DNA of 64,000 nt, taken from positions 1,985,583 to 2,049,582 of the forward strand of contig NZ_KE332518.1 in assembly GCF_000413055.1 (NCBI RefSeq), given 5' to 3'. Shown in pieces: positions 17,557 to 25,422 of this stretch. The stretch's first letter is position 1; the number at the start of each line of letters is the position of its first letter. A program made the translations under genes and the position numbers. The DNA is from Treponema maltophilum ATCC 51939 (lineage in GTDB: Bacteria; Spirochaetota; Spirochaetia; Treponematales; Treponemataceae). The notes below the pieces were generated by a model, which was not told where the DNA came from, did no database searches, and was given only the letters and a program-made list of their open reading frames with translations.

Positions 17557-18939
17557 GTGGCCGATCTCAGGCTGGATTATACGCAAAACATGCAGCAGCA
17601 AATGCGGCTTTCTCCTCAAATGATTCAATCGATTTCTTTAATGGCGATGAACGCCGAAGAATTGAGCGAATGCATCCGTGAAGAAGCCGAAAAGAATCCT
17701 GCCGTGGAAATTACGCGCGAAGCCGAGTGGGAACCCTCTTCCGTCCGTGTAAGCTCGCGAAGCGGAAATGCCGCCGAAAGCGACGAGTGGCAAGCGTTTT
17801 TGGAAAACGTCCCGGCCGCATCCGAATCGCTGCAAGAACACCTATTGTCCCAGTTGTCGCTTTTAAAACTGAACGACGACGAAATGCGCATCGGAAGCAG
17901 GATCATTCAAAACCTCGATTCGCGCGGCTATAACAGTTCCGAGCCGGAAAACCTGCTCAATGCGGACGACCCCCTTTCTTTATTGACCGAAATGCTCGGC
18001 ATTGTGCGCCGTTTGGATCCGAAAGGCTGCGCTTGCTCCGGTTTGCAGGAAAGCCTTTTTGTGCAAGCCGAACTTGCCGGCAACGCGCCGCCCTTGGCGC
18101 TGACCATCCTCAAATCGCATTTCGGCGTATTGGAAAAAAAACGCGGCGCCCTCATATGCAAGGCGCTGCAAAGTTCGGGCATTCCCTGCACCGAACAGGA
18201 AACCGAACAAGCCCTTGCCTTTATACGCACTTTGGAACCCTTCCCCGGCCGGCAGTTCGGAAGCGCTTCGCACGGCGTGCATTTTGCCGTTCCCGAAGTA
18301 CTCGTGCGCAGGGCGAGCGAAGAAGAAAAAGAAGAAACGGGCGGTGATTTTATCATCGAATTTATAAACGGCAGCATTCCGCAGGTGGGAATTTCGCCCT
18401 TATACGAACATTTAAGCGAAGAAAAAAACGCCGATGCATCTTCGCGCGCCTTTGCCGAAAAGTCCGTTCGGCAGGCAAAATGGTTTATAAACACGCTCGA
18501 AATGCGCGAAAAAACCGTATATGCGGCCGTGTGTGCAATCGTCGAACGGCAAAAGCTTTTTTTTTATAAGGGGCCGGGACACCTCCGCCCGCTTCGCATG
18601 AAAGATATTGCCGAAGCAATCGGCGTTCACGAAACGACCGTTTCCCGCATTGCAAACGGAAAATACTTGCAGTGTGAATGGGGCTTATTCGAGTTCAAGT
18701 ATTTTTTTACGAACGCGGTTTCACAAAAAGATACAGCGCAAAGCAATCCCGGCTCGAAAGAATCGGTTAAGCATTTGCTTAAAATCATCATCGACAAAAA
18801 CGAACAAAAAGGCATAAAAAAACTGTCCGATGCGAAACTTGCAGAACTGCTCGAAGCCGAAGGCGTTCACATAGCGCGCCGCACGGTTGCCAAATATCGT
18901 GCCGAATTAAATATAGAATCTTCGTTTGACCGTTCGTAA
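17557..18939 (+). CDS. rpoN: RNA polymerase sigma-54 factor
   Basis: A 460-residue sigma-54. The N terminus (QNMQQQMRLSPQMIQSISL) is the glutamine/leucine-rich activator-interacting region I. Next come an acidic linker, the core-binding domain (LDPKGCACSGLQESL), and the C-terminal DNA-binding part with the helix-turn-helix (MKDIAEAIGVHETTVSRI) and the RpoN box ARRTVAKYR near residue 447. It recognises -24/-12 promoters and needs an ATP-dependent enhancer-binding activator, which is not encoded in this window. GTG at 17557 is chosen because AAGGAGG precedes it. hpf, hprK, ptsH, lexA and holA follow on the same strand. Confidence 0.96.
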   Translation: MADLRLDYTQNMQQQMRLSPQMIQSISLMAMNAEELSECIREEAEKNPAVEITREAEWEPSSVRVSSRSGNAAESDEWQAFLENVPAASESLQEHLLSQLSLLKLNDDEMRIGSRIIQNLDSRGYNSSEPENLLNADDPLSLLTEMLGIVRRLDPKGCACSGLQESLFVQAELAGNAPPLALTILKSHFGVLEKKRGALICKALQSSGIPCTEQETEQALAFIRTLEPFPGRQFGSASHGVHFAVPEVLVRRASEEEKEETGGDFIIEFINGSIPQVGISPLYEHLSEEKNADASSRAFAEKSVRQAKWFINTLEMREKTVYAAVCAIVERQKLFFYKGPGHLRPLRMKDIAEAIGVHETTVSRIANGKYLQCEWGLFEFKYFFTNAVSQKDTAQSNPGSKESVKHLLKIIIDKNEQKGIKKLSDAKLAELLEAEGVHIARRTVAKYRAELNIESSFDRS

Positions 18940-19044
18940 AAATCGTTGTATACTTTAAGAAGAACGGCTCAAAAGTGCGGACAAACGCGCAAACGAAACG
19001 CGCCTGCGCTCTTCAATGCCGAGTTTGCTTCGAAAGGAGATACT

Positions 19045-19332
19045 ATGGAAACGACAATCAACGCTGTAGGGTTTGAGCTGGATAAAGACCAGTCCGATTT
19101 GATTTCCAAAAAACTTGAACGCATAAAGTACGCGGACGATTTGATAGTCGATCTGCTTTTTAGAGTAAAGGAAGATAAAAAATATATTTTCGATACGACC
19201 GTCAATTTCAGGTGGGGAATGACGGCTCACGTCTCCGCCGAAGATTACGAGTTCGCTTCGGGCTTAAACAAATTGATAGACATTCTCGATCAAAAGGTGA
19301 AAAAAGAAAAAGATAAGATACAGAAAAAATAA
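19045..19332 (+). CDS. hpf: ribosome hibernation promoting factor, short form
   Basis: A 95-residue protein of the HPF/YfiA family, which binds the 30S subunit and stalls idle ribosomes when growth slows. The beta-strand and helix pattern (FDTTVNFRWGMTAHVSAEDYEF and the preceding DLIVDLLFRV) fits, although the basic residues usual in the family are fewer. A longer frame from 18946 is open, but AAAGGAGA lies just before the ATG at 19045. Its place directly after rpoN matches the widespread rpoN-hpf arrangement. Confidence 0.85.
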   Translation: METTINAVGFELDKDQSDLISKKLERIKYADDLIVDLLFRVKEDKKYIFDTTVNFRWGMTAHVSAEDYEFASGLNKLIDILDQKVKKEKDKIQKK

Positions 19333-19391
19333 AAGGGATTTCAAAGCGCGTGCGGAACGAGCCTTTTAAAAACGCGTTCCGCGCAAAGCGG

Positions 19392-19420
19392 TTGAAAATT
19401 TTTGCCTTTGCGTGTATAGT
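19392..19420 (+). promoter_or_regulatory. internal promoter of hprK placed for leaderless transcription
   Basis: TTGAAA (19392-19397) and TATAGT (19415-19420) are 17 nt apart. The -10 ends 6 nt before the hprK ATG at 19427, so the predicted first transcribed base is the A of the start codon. Confidence 0.65.
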
Positions 19421-19426
19421 TCGGTT

Positions 19427-20416
19427 ATGGCTGAAAAGAGTTTTACCGTTCTCGATCTTCTCGACCTCGACTTAAAAGGCCACAATTCGCTCAATTTGCG
19501 CTGCCTGTGCGGACGCAGCGGTTTGGGAAGACCGATTACGCTTCCCGACTTGAACAGACCCGGCCTTGCACTTTCCGGTTTTTACGAATCATTCGGTTTT
19601 CAGCGCGTGCAGGTTTTCGGGCGCGGCGAAACCGCCTTTTTGGAAAAAATCGTCCGCGAAAACAACCTCGACCCGATAAAACAATTATTTTCATACGAAA
19701 TTCCCTGCTGTGTTTTTACGCACAACCTTGTTCCGCCGCAGGCTTTTATAGAACTTTCCGATAAAGCCGCCTGCCCCGTTTTGCAAACCGATTTGGAATC
19801 AACCGATTTTTCGAGCCGCCTGCTCCGATTGTTTTCCGATATTTTTGCACCGCGCAAAAGCATTCACGGCGTTTTGGTGGAAGTATTCGGTATCGGCATC
19901 ATCATTCTCGGGGATTCGGGCGTCGGCAAAAGTGAAACGGCACTGGAACTTGTTCATCGCGGGCACCGGCTCGTCGCCGACGACATCGTAAACATACGCT
20001 GCGTAAACGGGAACGTCCTGCTCGGGCAGGGCGCCAATAAAATGATAAGCCACCATATGGAAGTACGCGGCTTGGGCATCATAAACATTCAGCAACTGTA
20101 CGGGGTCGGCGCGATCCGCGAGCAAAAAGAAGTACAGATGGTCGTCAAGCTCGAAGAATGGGACGCAAACAAACTGTACGACAGGCTCGGCACCGCTCAA
20201 AAAACCGAAGAACTGCTCGGCGTAAAAATTCCCGCCCTTGAAATTCCGGTAAGACCCGGACGCAATATTCCGATTATTTTGGAAACGGCGGCGATGAACG
20301 AACGCTTAAAATCGATGGGGTACTATTCGGCGCGCGATTTTAATCAAAACGTGCTGCGCTGGATAGAAAGCGGAGAAGCGCAGTCGGCCTATTACGGTAC
20401 CGACGATTTATATTGA
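19427..20416 (+). CDS. hprK: HPr kinase/phosphorylase
   Basis: A 329-residue bifunctional enzyme that phosphorylates and dephosphorylates Ser46 of HPr in response to metabolites. The Walker A loop GDSGVGKSETAL occupies residues 162-172, the conserved Asp-rich strand HRLVADDIVN follows, and the HPrK signature lies in GLGIINIQQLYGVGAI. The C terminus (YYSARDFNQNVL) is typical of the family. No Shine-Dalgarno is visible before ATG 19427 and a promoter abuts it. HPr is encoded 30 nt downstream, so the pair is complete here. Confidence 0.95.
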   Translation: MAEKSFTVLDLLDLDLKGHNSLNLRCLCGRSGLGRPITLPDLNRPGLALSGFYESFGFQRVQVFGRGETAFLEKIVRENNLDPIKQLFSYEIPCCVFTHNLVPPQAFIELSDKAACPVLQTDLESTDFSSRLLRLFSDIFAPRKSIHGVLVEVFGIGIIILGDSGVGKSETALELVHRGHRLVADDIVNIRCVNGNVLLGQGANKMISHHMEVRGLGIINIQQLYGVGAIREQKEVQMVVKLEEWDANKLYDRLGTAQKTEELLGVKIPALEIPVRPGRNIPIILETAAMNERLKSMGYYSARDFNQNVLRWIESGEAQSAYYGTDDLY

Positions 20417-20446
20417 GTTTTTATAGGAATTGCAGAGGAGTATATT

Positions 20447-20713
20447 GTGGTTGAAAAACTGTTAACTGTCCGCAATCGAGCGGGAATACACGCCAGGCCG
20501 GCGGCTTTAATCGCCCAAACGGCGAATAAGTTTGCGTCCGAAGTTTTAATGGAAAAAGACGGCACGGTCGTAAATGCAAAATCGATTATGGGCGTTATTA
20601 CGATGGCCGCAGGCTACAACACGACGCTGACCGTAAAAGCGAACGGGCCGGACGAAAAAGAAGCCGTAGAAGCGCTCAACACGCTGTTTGAAAATAAATT
20701 CGAAGAAGACTAA
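20447..20713 (+). CDS. ptsH: phosphocarrier protein HPr
   Basis: An 88-residue HPr with the enzyme I phosphorylation histidine in RAGIHARPA (His15) and the kinase target serine in NAKSIMGV (Ser46). GAGG precedes the GTG start. With hprK next to it and no sugar-specific PTS gene in the window, a regulatory role is at least as likely as sugar transport. Confidence 0.95.
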   Translation: MVEKLLTVRNRAGIHARPAALIAQTANKFASEVLMEKDGTVVNAKSIMGVITMAAGYNTTLTVKANGPDEKEAVEALNTLFENKFEED

Positions 20714-20719
20714 GGCGCC

Positions 20720-21331
20720 ATGAAGGAACTGACTCAAAAACAGCAAGAAGTTCTTCATTTTATCAGCTCGTTTACCGAATTGAATTCGTGCCCGCCGACG
20801 GTACGCGAAACGGGCGAGCGTTTCGGGATTTCCGTAAAGGCGGTGCAGGACCATTTTGCCGCTTTGCGTAAAAAAGGCTATTTGGCTTCCGCCGACGGCC
20901 GCTCGCGCTCGCTCAAAGTTCTTATCGAAGACGAAGAAATCGGTTTAAAGCGGAGCGAACGCATTCCCGTACTCGGAACGGTTGCCGCAGGCCTGCCTAT
21001 TTTTTGCGATGAAAATTACAGCGGCAGCGTCTATGTTCCGTCTTCGATGGTACGCAGCGGCGGTTCATACTTTGCGCTGTTTGTGCGCGGCGACAGCATG
21101 ATCGGAGCCGGCATTTTGGACGGCGACCTCGCCGTTATCCGCCGGCAGGACTACGCCGAAAACGGCGCCATTGTCGTCGCGCTTACCGACGAAGATTCGG
21201 TTACGCTTAAACGTTTTTTTAAAGAAAATGCGCGCATACGGCTCCAAGCCGAAAACGATGCGTACAATCCGATCTACCGTCAAAATGTAAAAATCTTAGG
21301 CATTTTATCCAACATCATAAGGAATTATTGA
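20720..21331 (+). CDS. lexA: LexA repressor
   Basis: A 203-residue LexA. The N-terminal winged helix (LTQKQQEVLHFI, PPTVRETGERFG) binds SOS operators. The autocleavage site is Ala90-Gly91 in TVAAGLP, and the serine protease dyad is Ser126 (RGDSMIGAG) and Lys164 (VTLKRFF), so RecA-stimulated self-cleavage should be intact. It starts 6 nt after ptsH and its TGA overlaps the holA ATG by one base, so it belongs to the rpoN-hprK transcript. I found no obvious SOS-type operator directly upstream. Confidence 0.95.
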   Translation: MKELTQKQQEVLHFISSFTELNSCPPTVRETGERFGISVKAVQDHFAALRKKGYLASADGRSRSLKVLIEDEEIGLKRSERIPVLGTVAAGLPIFCDENYSGSVYVPSSMVRSGGSYFALFVRGDSMIGAGILDGDLAVIRRQDYAENGAIVVALTDEDSVTLKRFFKENARIRLQAENDAYNPIYRQNVKILGILSNIIRNY

Positions 21332-22359
21332 TGCCCGCTTTTCCGCTTTGGCTTTTTACCGGTCCCGAACTCGGACAAAAAAACGATGCCATAGAAGAAT
21401 ACCGCCGAAAAGCCCGCAGCCTCGGGCAAATCGACGAATATACGTTTTACGCAAACGACGCCCGCGTTGCCGACATCATATCGCTTTTGCAAAACGGCTC
21501 CCTTTTTGCCGCGTCGCGCTTTATCGTGCTGCATTGCGCCGAACAGATAAAATTAAAGGCCGACATCGATTTAATTGCGCAATGGGCGCAGGAAGAAGCA
21601 AAGCAAGGCTCCGGCGGCAGTTCGCTTCTCATTTTGGAATCCGATGAAACGTCGGTGGATAAAAAGCTTGAAAACATCGTTCCCAAACAAAACCGCGTTA
21701 TCTTTTGGGAATTGTTCGAATCGCAAAAAAGCAAGTGGCTCGAAAACTGGTTTGCAAAAGCGGGTTTTTCGATCGACAAAGACGCCGTCGACACTATCCT
21801 TGATTTGGTCGAAAACAATACCGAAGCTTTGCGGACCGAATGTTCGCGCTTTTTGTCCTGCTTTGAAAAAAATCACCGCATAACGGCGGATGACGTCGAC
21901 GCTGTTTTAAGCCGTAACCGTCAGGAATCGGTGTTTACCCTGTTTGCCGCCCTGTGCGATGCTTCTCAAAGCGACGAGCGCCGTTTGGAAGACGCTTTAA
22001 CGATCCTGCAGTATTTGCGCAGTTCAAAAGAATCTTCGTCCGTCCAGCTCCTTGCGGGATTGGCCTATTGCTTCAGAAAACTGGGGCTGTGGCACCGCCT
22101 GCACGCCGAAGGCGGAATAAGCGACTTCGATTTAAAAACAAAGGGTTTTGCAAGCAAAAAAATGCAAAGTCAATACGCTTCGGCAGCCCGGCTCTGGGAT
22201 CGCTCTGCTGCGGCAGCCTGCCTTGCCCGCATAGCGCGTACCGACAGCACTATCCGCCGCAACGGAAAAGCCGGCGAAGAAGCCGAACTTGAGCTTATGC
22301 TCTATTCGCTCGCCTGCAAAAAAGGACGCGCCTTTGAATCGGCGGAAAACGCCGGCTGA
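21331..22359 (+). CDS. holA: DNA polymerase III delta subunit
   Basis: A 342-residue HolA-like protein, the clamp-loader subunit that opens the beta clamp. The AAA-like N terminus (LWLFTGPELGQK, where the P-loop is degenerate as usual for delta), a middle part with YTFYANDARVADIISLLQ, and the C-terminal collar helices (LLAGLAYCFRKLGLWHRL) fit the family. It starts at the ATG overlapping the lexA stop and is thus translationally coupled to lexA. Confidence 0.85.
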   Translation: MPAFPLWLFTGPELGQKNDAIEEYRRKARSLGQIDEYTFYANDARVADIISLLQNGSLFAASRFIVLHCAEQIKLKADIDLIAQWAQEEAKQGSGGSSLLILESDETSVDKKLENIVPKQNRVIFWELFESQKSKWLENWFAKAGFSIDKDAVDTILDLVENNTEALRTECSRFLSCFEKNHRITADDVDAVLSRNRQESVFTLFAALCDASQSDERRLEDALTILQYLRSSKESSSVQLLAGLAYCFRKLGLWHRLHAEGGISDFDLKTKGFASKKMQSQYASAARLWDRSAAAACLARIARTDSTIRRNGKAGEEAELELMLYSLACKKGRAFESAENAG

Positions 22360-22372
22360 CGGACGGGCGTTT

Positions 22373-22597
22373 TTACAGTTCCATCGCGTTTAAAAGCGCT
22401 TTCAGCGAAACCAAATCTTCCTGCGTAAGCGTAACGCCCTTGCCCATTTTTTGATGATCCGGCGCCCAGCTGCGCAAATCGAATTTCGGTTCGCGGCCGC
22501 CCCACGACACCATGTTAAGTTCGAGCGCCCAGCCCGATTTGCTTTTCGAGATTTCCCCGATTTGTTTTGTTATTTCAAAAGAAAAATCATCCGCCAT
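22373..22597 (-). CDS. PC4/YdbC-like single-stranded nucleic acid-binding protein
   Basis: A 74-residue protein of the YdbC/PC4 family; relatives bind single-stranded DNA or RNA as dimers. The core pattern GWALELNMVSWGGREPKFDL, then WAPDHQKMGKGVTLT, is clear. The frame extends to 22726, but GGAGG lies 5 nt before the ATG at 22597. It converges on holA with a 13-nt gap. Confidence 0.87.
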   Translation of the reverse strand: MADDFSFEITKQIGEISKSKSGWALELNMVSWGGREPKFDLRSWAPDHQKMGKGVTLTQEDLVSLKALLNAMEL

Positions 22598-22851
22598 ACT
22601 TCCTCCATATACTTTCCGATAAAATACAGCACAAATCCGGTCGCAGTATACAATACTTCCGGCCCGCCGTAAAGGAGAAAAACATGCACTGTAGAAAAAC
22701 GCGCAGGCATCCCGCAGTTGAGTCAAAAAGAGGCAATCCGGCGCAAAAAAAGGAGATTGTGTTATTTTGACTCTGTTTTCATGCAGAGGCTGAATTGCGG
22801 CGGAGATTCGATACCTTTGCAGTGCCGGTTAAAACCTTGTCTTACAATGAA
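22598..22851. other. gene-free spacer upstream of the sigma-54 promoter
   Basis: Nothing with coding character is seen. The stretch may hold activator sites for the sigma-54 promoter at 22881; apart from the palindrome listed next, I recognise no site. Confidence 0.45.
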
Positions 22852-22869
22852 TTACAAAATAATTTGTAA
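22852..22869. promoter_or_regulatory. perfect palindrome 11 nt upstream of the sigma-54 promoter
   Basis: TTACAAA-ATAA-TTTGTAA is a perfect 7-bp inverted repeat with a 4-nt spacer. It is centred about 47 nt before the predicted start, so it is a candidate operator or activator site for the sigma gene downstream. Confidence 0.5.
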
Positions 22870-22880
22870 AGATCATACGG

Positions 22881-22897
22881 TTGGCACGGTTATTGCA
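22881..22897 (+). promoter_or_regulatory. sigma-54 promoter of the group 2 sigma factor gene
   Basis: TTGGCACG-GTTA-TTGCA matches the -24/-12 consensus at every key base, with GG (22883-22884) and GC (22895-22896) separated by 10 nt. Transcription should start near 22908, giving a leader of about 190 nt before the sigma gene at 23099. Confidence 0.85.
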
Positions 22898-22922
22898 TTT
22901 ATAAAAGCATAAGCCTTTTAGG

Positions 22923-23094
22923 TTTTATAGGAGTGTGTTTGAAGCTCGCGGCCGGAATGGCGCCGCAAGCTTCAACACCGAGTTTGCATGGCAAACTCGG
23001 TTATTTATTGCGCTTTCTCAACCGGTGGTTTGCGAAAGCGCTGCTAAAAACTTTTTCGGAAGCTCAAGCTTCCTGCAAAAGTTTTTATAGGAGT
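22923..23094. repeat. four tandem hairpins flanked by 12-bp direct repeats
   Basis: The direct repeat TTTTATAGGAGT occurs at 22923-22934 and again at 23083-23094, where it supplies the ribosome-binding site of the sigma gene. Between the copies lie four stems: GTGTTTGAAGCT...AGCTTCAACAC (22935-22978, one bulge), CGAGTTTGC/GCAAACTCG (22979-22999), GCGCTTTC/GAAAGCGC with an inner AACC/GGTT (23010-23041), and AAAAACTTTT...AAAAGTTTTT with an inner GGAAGCT/AGCTTCC (23046-23086). The second stem has the CGAGT...ACTCG signature of the dispersed family. A TTG-initiated frame (22939-23115) is open across it and overlaps the sigma start. Confidence 0.75.
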
Positions 23095-23098
23095 AAAT

Positions 23099-23938
23099 AT
23101 GAGCGGCAACGATAATGTACTTGCATTGTATCTTAAAGATATAAATAAAATCCCCTTGCTGACAAGGGAAGAAGAAAACGAGTTGGCGGTAAAGGCCGCC
23201 CGCGGCGATGAAAAAGCCAAACATAAAATCGTAAACGCGAATTTACGCTTTGTCGTCAACGTGGCGAAAAAGTATCAAAACCGCGGCCTCGACTTAACCG
23301 ACCTCATAAGCGAAGGGAATATCGGTCTGCTTACGGCGATCGAACGCTTCGACGTTACCAAAGGTTATCATTTTATATCCTACGCCGTGTGGTGGATACG
23401 CCAAGCCATCTTAAAGGCCATTTGCGAAAAATCCCGGCCGATCCGCTTGCCGCTTAACCGGGCAAACGAATTGGTTCAAATAGAAAAAGCGCGCAAAACG
23501 CTGACCGGAAACAAAAGCGAAGAAGAAGAAATCGCGGAAGTTGCCGGCATGCTGAATATGGACAGCGCTCATGTGCGTGAAATCATCCGCATTTCGCGCG
23601 ATATGGTTTCGCTCGATTCGGCGCTCCGGCCGGCAGATGCGGACAGCGCGACAATCGGTGAATTTTTGGAAGACGATCAATACGAAAACCCCGAACAAAG
23701 CGCAATCAATATGACGATGCGCGAAGACATAGACAGCGTACTTGATAGTTTAAGCGAAAAAGAGGCGGAAGTTTTGCGCTACCGCTACGGCTTAAACGGC
23801 AGTTCTTCGATGTCGTTAAAAGAAGTGGGCGACGTCTTTAATTTAACGAAAGAGCGCATCCGCCAAATTGAAAAGAAAGCTTTGCGCCGCTTACAGCATC
23901 CGCAGCGCATGAGCCGCCTCGAAGCCTATGTAGCTTAG
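23099..23938 (+). CDS. group 2 RNA polymerase sigma-70 factor (RpoS/RpoD-like)
   Basis: A 279-residue sigma factor lacking region 1.1. It begins with region 1.2 (LALYLKDINKIPLLTREEE), then region 2 (LISEGNIGLLTAIERFD, YAVWWIRQAI) with complete -10 recognition helices, region 3, and region 4 with LKEVGDVFNLTKERIRQIE. This is the architecture of RpoS-type or alternative sigma-43-like factors rather than primary RpoD. AGGAG precedes the ATG. Its leader starts at a sigma-54 promoter, so expression should depend on RpoN. Its TAG stop lies inside the first stem of a hairpin pair. Confidence 0.93.
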   Translation: MSGNDNVLALYLKDINKIPLLTREEENELAVKAARGDEKAKHKIVNANLRFVVNVAKKYQNRGLDLTDLISEGNIGLLTAIERFDVTKGYHFISYAVWWIRQAILKAICEKSRPIRLPLNRANELVQIEKARKTLTGNKSEEEEIAEVAGMLNMDSAHVREIIRISRDMVSLDSALRPADADSATIGEFLEDDQYENPEQSAINMTMREDIDSVLDSLSEKEAEVLRYRYGLNGSSSMSLKEVGDVFNLTKERIRQIEKKALRRLQHPQRMSRLEAYVA

Positions 23939-23992
23939 TGAAATGCACATCCCTGTGCATTTCACTAACCGAGTTCGCACTAGGCGAACTCG
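23935..23992. repeat. paired-hairpin element (copy C) overlapping the sigma gene stop codon
   Basis: The first stem is a perfect 15-bp inverted repeat, TTAGTGAAATGCACA and its complement (23935-23949, 23954-23968), which includes the TAG stop at 23936-23938. The second is CGAGTTCGC/GCGAACTCG (23970-23978, 23984-23992). It lies between convergent genes and may act as a bidirectional barrier, but has no U tract. Confidence 0.75.
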
Positions 23993-24006
23993 CATATATA
24001 CGTATT

Positions 24007-24154
24007 TAGCGGCGTCCATGCCGCGCCGTATTTCATTCGTGACGCAATAGACACGTACAGCTTGTCCGGCGTCCTGCCGGAACTGCCCCGGAGGTATTTT
24101 TAGCGGCGCCATGCCACGCTTTCTTATCACGTGAAGCGCAATAGGCACGTGCAG
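24007..24154. repeat. imperfect direct repeat duplicating the 3' end of ispDF
   Basis: About 54 nt at 24007-24060 recur at 24101-24154 with scattered differences; both begin TAGCGGCG and end CAATA-G/A-ACACGT-like with CAG. The second copy contains the last ispDF codons and stop; the first would encode nearly the same nine-residue tail on the minus strand. Confidence 0.6.
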
Positions 24155-25422
24155 AGGGCCGAAACCGCCTTTCCCTCGCCGATATCGCCGAGGCCTTCGG
24201 CGGTTTTTGCTTTTACAAACACGCGGTCGATTTCGCAGTCCAAAACGGAGGCGATGCTTTCGCGTATTTTGTGCCGCCAATCGAGGATCCTCGGCCGTTC
24301 TATGGAAAGCACGCAGTCAAGGTTTTCAAGACGCCAGCCGGCGTCCTGCACGCGCCGCCATGCCGTTTTAAGAAGGACGCTTGAATCGGCATCTTTCCAT
24401 GCGGGATCGGAGGGCGGAAAAAGTTCGCCGATGTCGCCCAAGGAGGCGGCGCCGAGCAGCGCGTCGGTTATCGCGTGGAACAGTACGTCCCCGTCGGAAT
24501 GGGCAAGTTCGCCCTTGTCGAAAGGAATGTGAACGCCGCCTATGAGAAGCGGCCGGCCGGATACAAGACGGTGCGTATCGGACCCCAGTCCGATTCTGTA
24601 AACGGCGCATGAAGCCGGAGTGCGGGAAGCGCTTGTTCCGCCGGGTAAATCTTCTTTATATGTTATTTTCACGTTTGTTCGTTCCCCCTCGCACACGTAT
24701 ACATCCCCTTCGTATGCGCCCCATATTTCCGTGTCGTCGGTATAGGTTTTGCCGTCATTGTGCGCTTTGCGGTGGGCTTCCAAAAGTTTTTTAAAATAAA
24801 AACACTGCGGCGTTTGGACGGCCGCTAAACGGGAACGCGGTAAATGGCGCGTAATTGCCGAAGTTTCGGTATCTATTTCTTTGCAAGTGTCCACGACGGG
24901 AAGAGCCGGAGCACACGCGCCTTTTTCGCGGGCAAGAGCCAGAACTTTTTTAACCAAGCCCGGACTTAAAAAAGGGCGCGCCCCATCATGTATAAAAACA
25001 AGGTCGACATCGCAATCACGATCGGAATGTTGTGCGCCCGCGCTGTGCGCGCCCGATGCTAAATACTCCAAAGCGCATAAAACCGATTCGCGACGCGAAG
25101 CTCCGCCCGGAATAAATTCAGGCTTGAGATGTAAATCACGCAGTTTTTCGGCAACAAAGGGACTTGCAAAAAGCGCTTGTTCCGCTTCGGCTTTATCGGC
25201 TTTTTGCGACGGCAGCGTTACGACGAAACGCGCAAGGGTGCAGGAGGAACAATCGGAATCGGAAGTCAGCGTACGCAAAAAGGGTTCGGCGCTGCACGAC
25301 AGTACGGTTCCGCTTTTTTGGTTCGGAAATAAAGCGGAACACAGGGGCATGTATTCTTTTTTTTTACCGGAAGCAAAGCGCTCGGAAGTGCCCGCCGCGG
25401 TTAAAATAAGGGCGATTTTCAT
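24127..25422 (-). CDS. ispDF: bifunctional IspD/IspF isoprenoid biosynthesis enzyme
   Basis: A 431-residue fusion acting in the non-mevalonate pathway. Residues 1-270 form the cytidylyltransferase (LTAAGTSERF, FIHDGARPFLS, TDDTEIW), which makes CDP-methylerythritol. Residues about 275-431 form the cyclodiphosphate synthase with zinc ligands in GLGSDTHRL and GVHIPF-to-HSDGDVLFHA. The fusion skips the intervening IspE step, as in other organisms with this enzyme. The ATG overlaps the carD stop by 4 nt, so the two are translationally coupled; carD next to ispD/ispF is also known from actinobacteria. Confidence 0.95.
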   Translation of the reverse strand: MKIALILTAAGTSERFASGKKKEYMPLCSALFPNQKSGTVLSCSAEPFLRTLTSDSDCSSCTLARFVVTLPSQKADKAEAEQALFASPFVAEKLRDLHLKPEFIPGGASRRESVLCALEYLASGAHSAGAQHSDRDCDVDLVFIHDGARPFLSPGLVKKVLALAREKGACAPALPVVDTCKEIDTETSAITRHLPRSRLAAVQTPQCFYFKKLLEAHRKAHNDGKTYTDDTEIWGAYEGDVYVCEGERTNVKITYKEDLPGGTSASRTPASCAVYRIGLGSDTHRLVSGRPLLIGGVHIPFDKGELAHSDGDVLFHAITDALLGAASLGDIGELFPPSDPAWKDADSSVLLKTAWRRVQDAGWRLENLDCVLSIERPRILDWRHKIRESIASVLDCEIDRVFVKAKTAEGLGDIGEGKAVSALCTCLLRFT

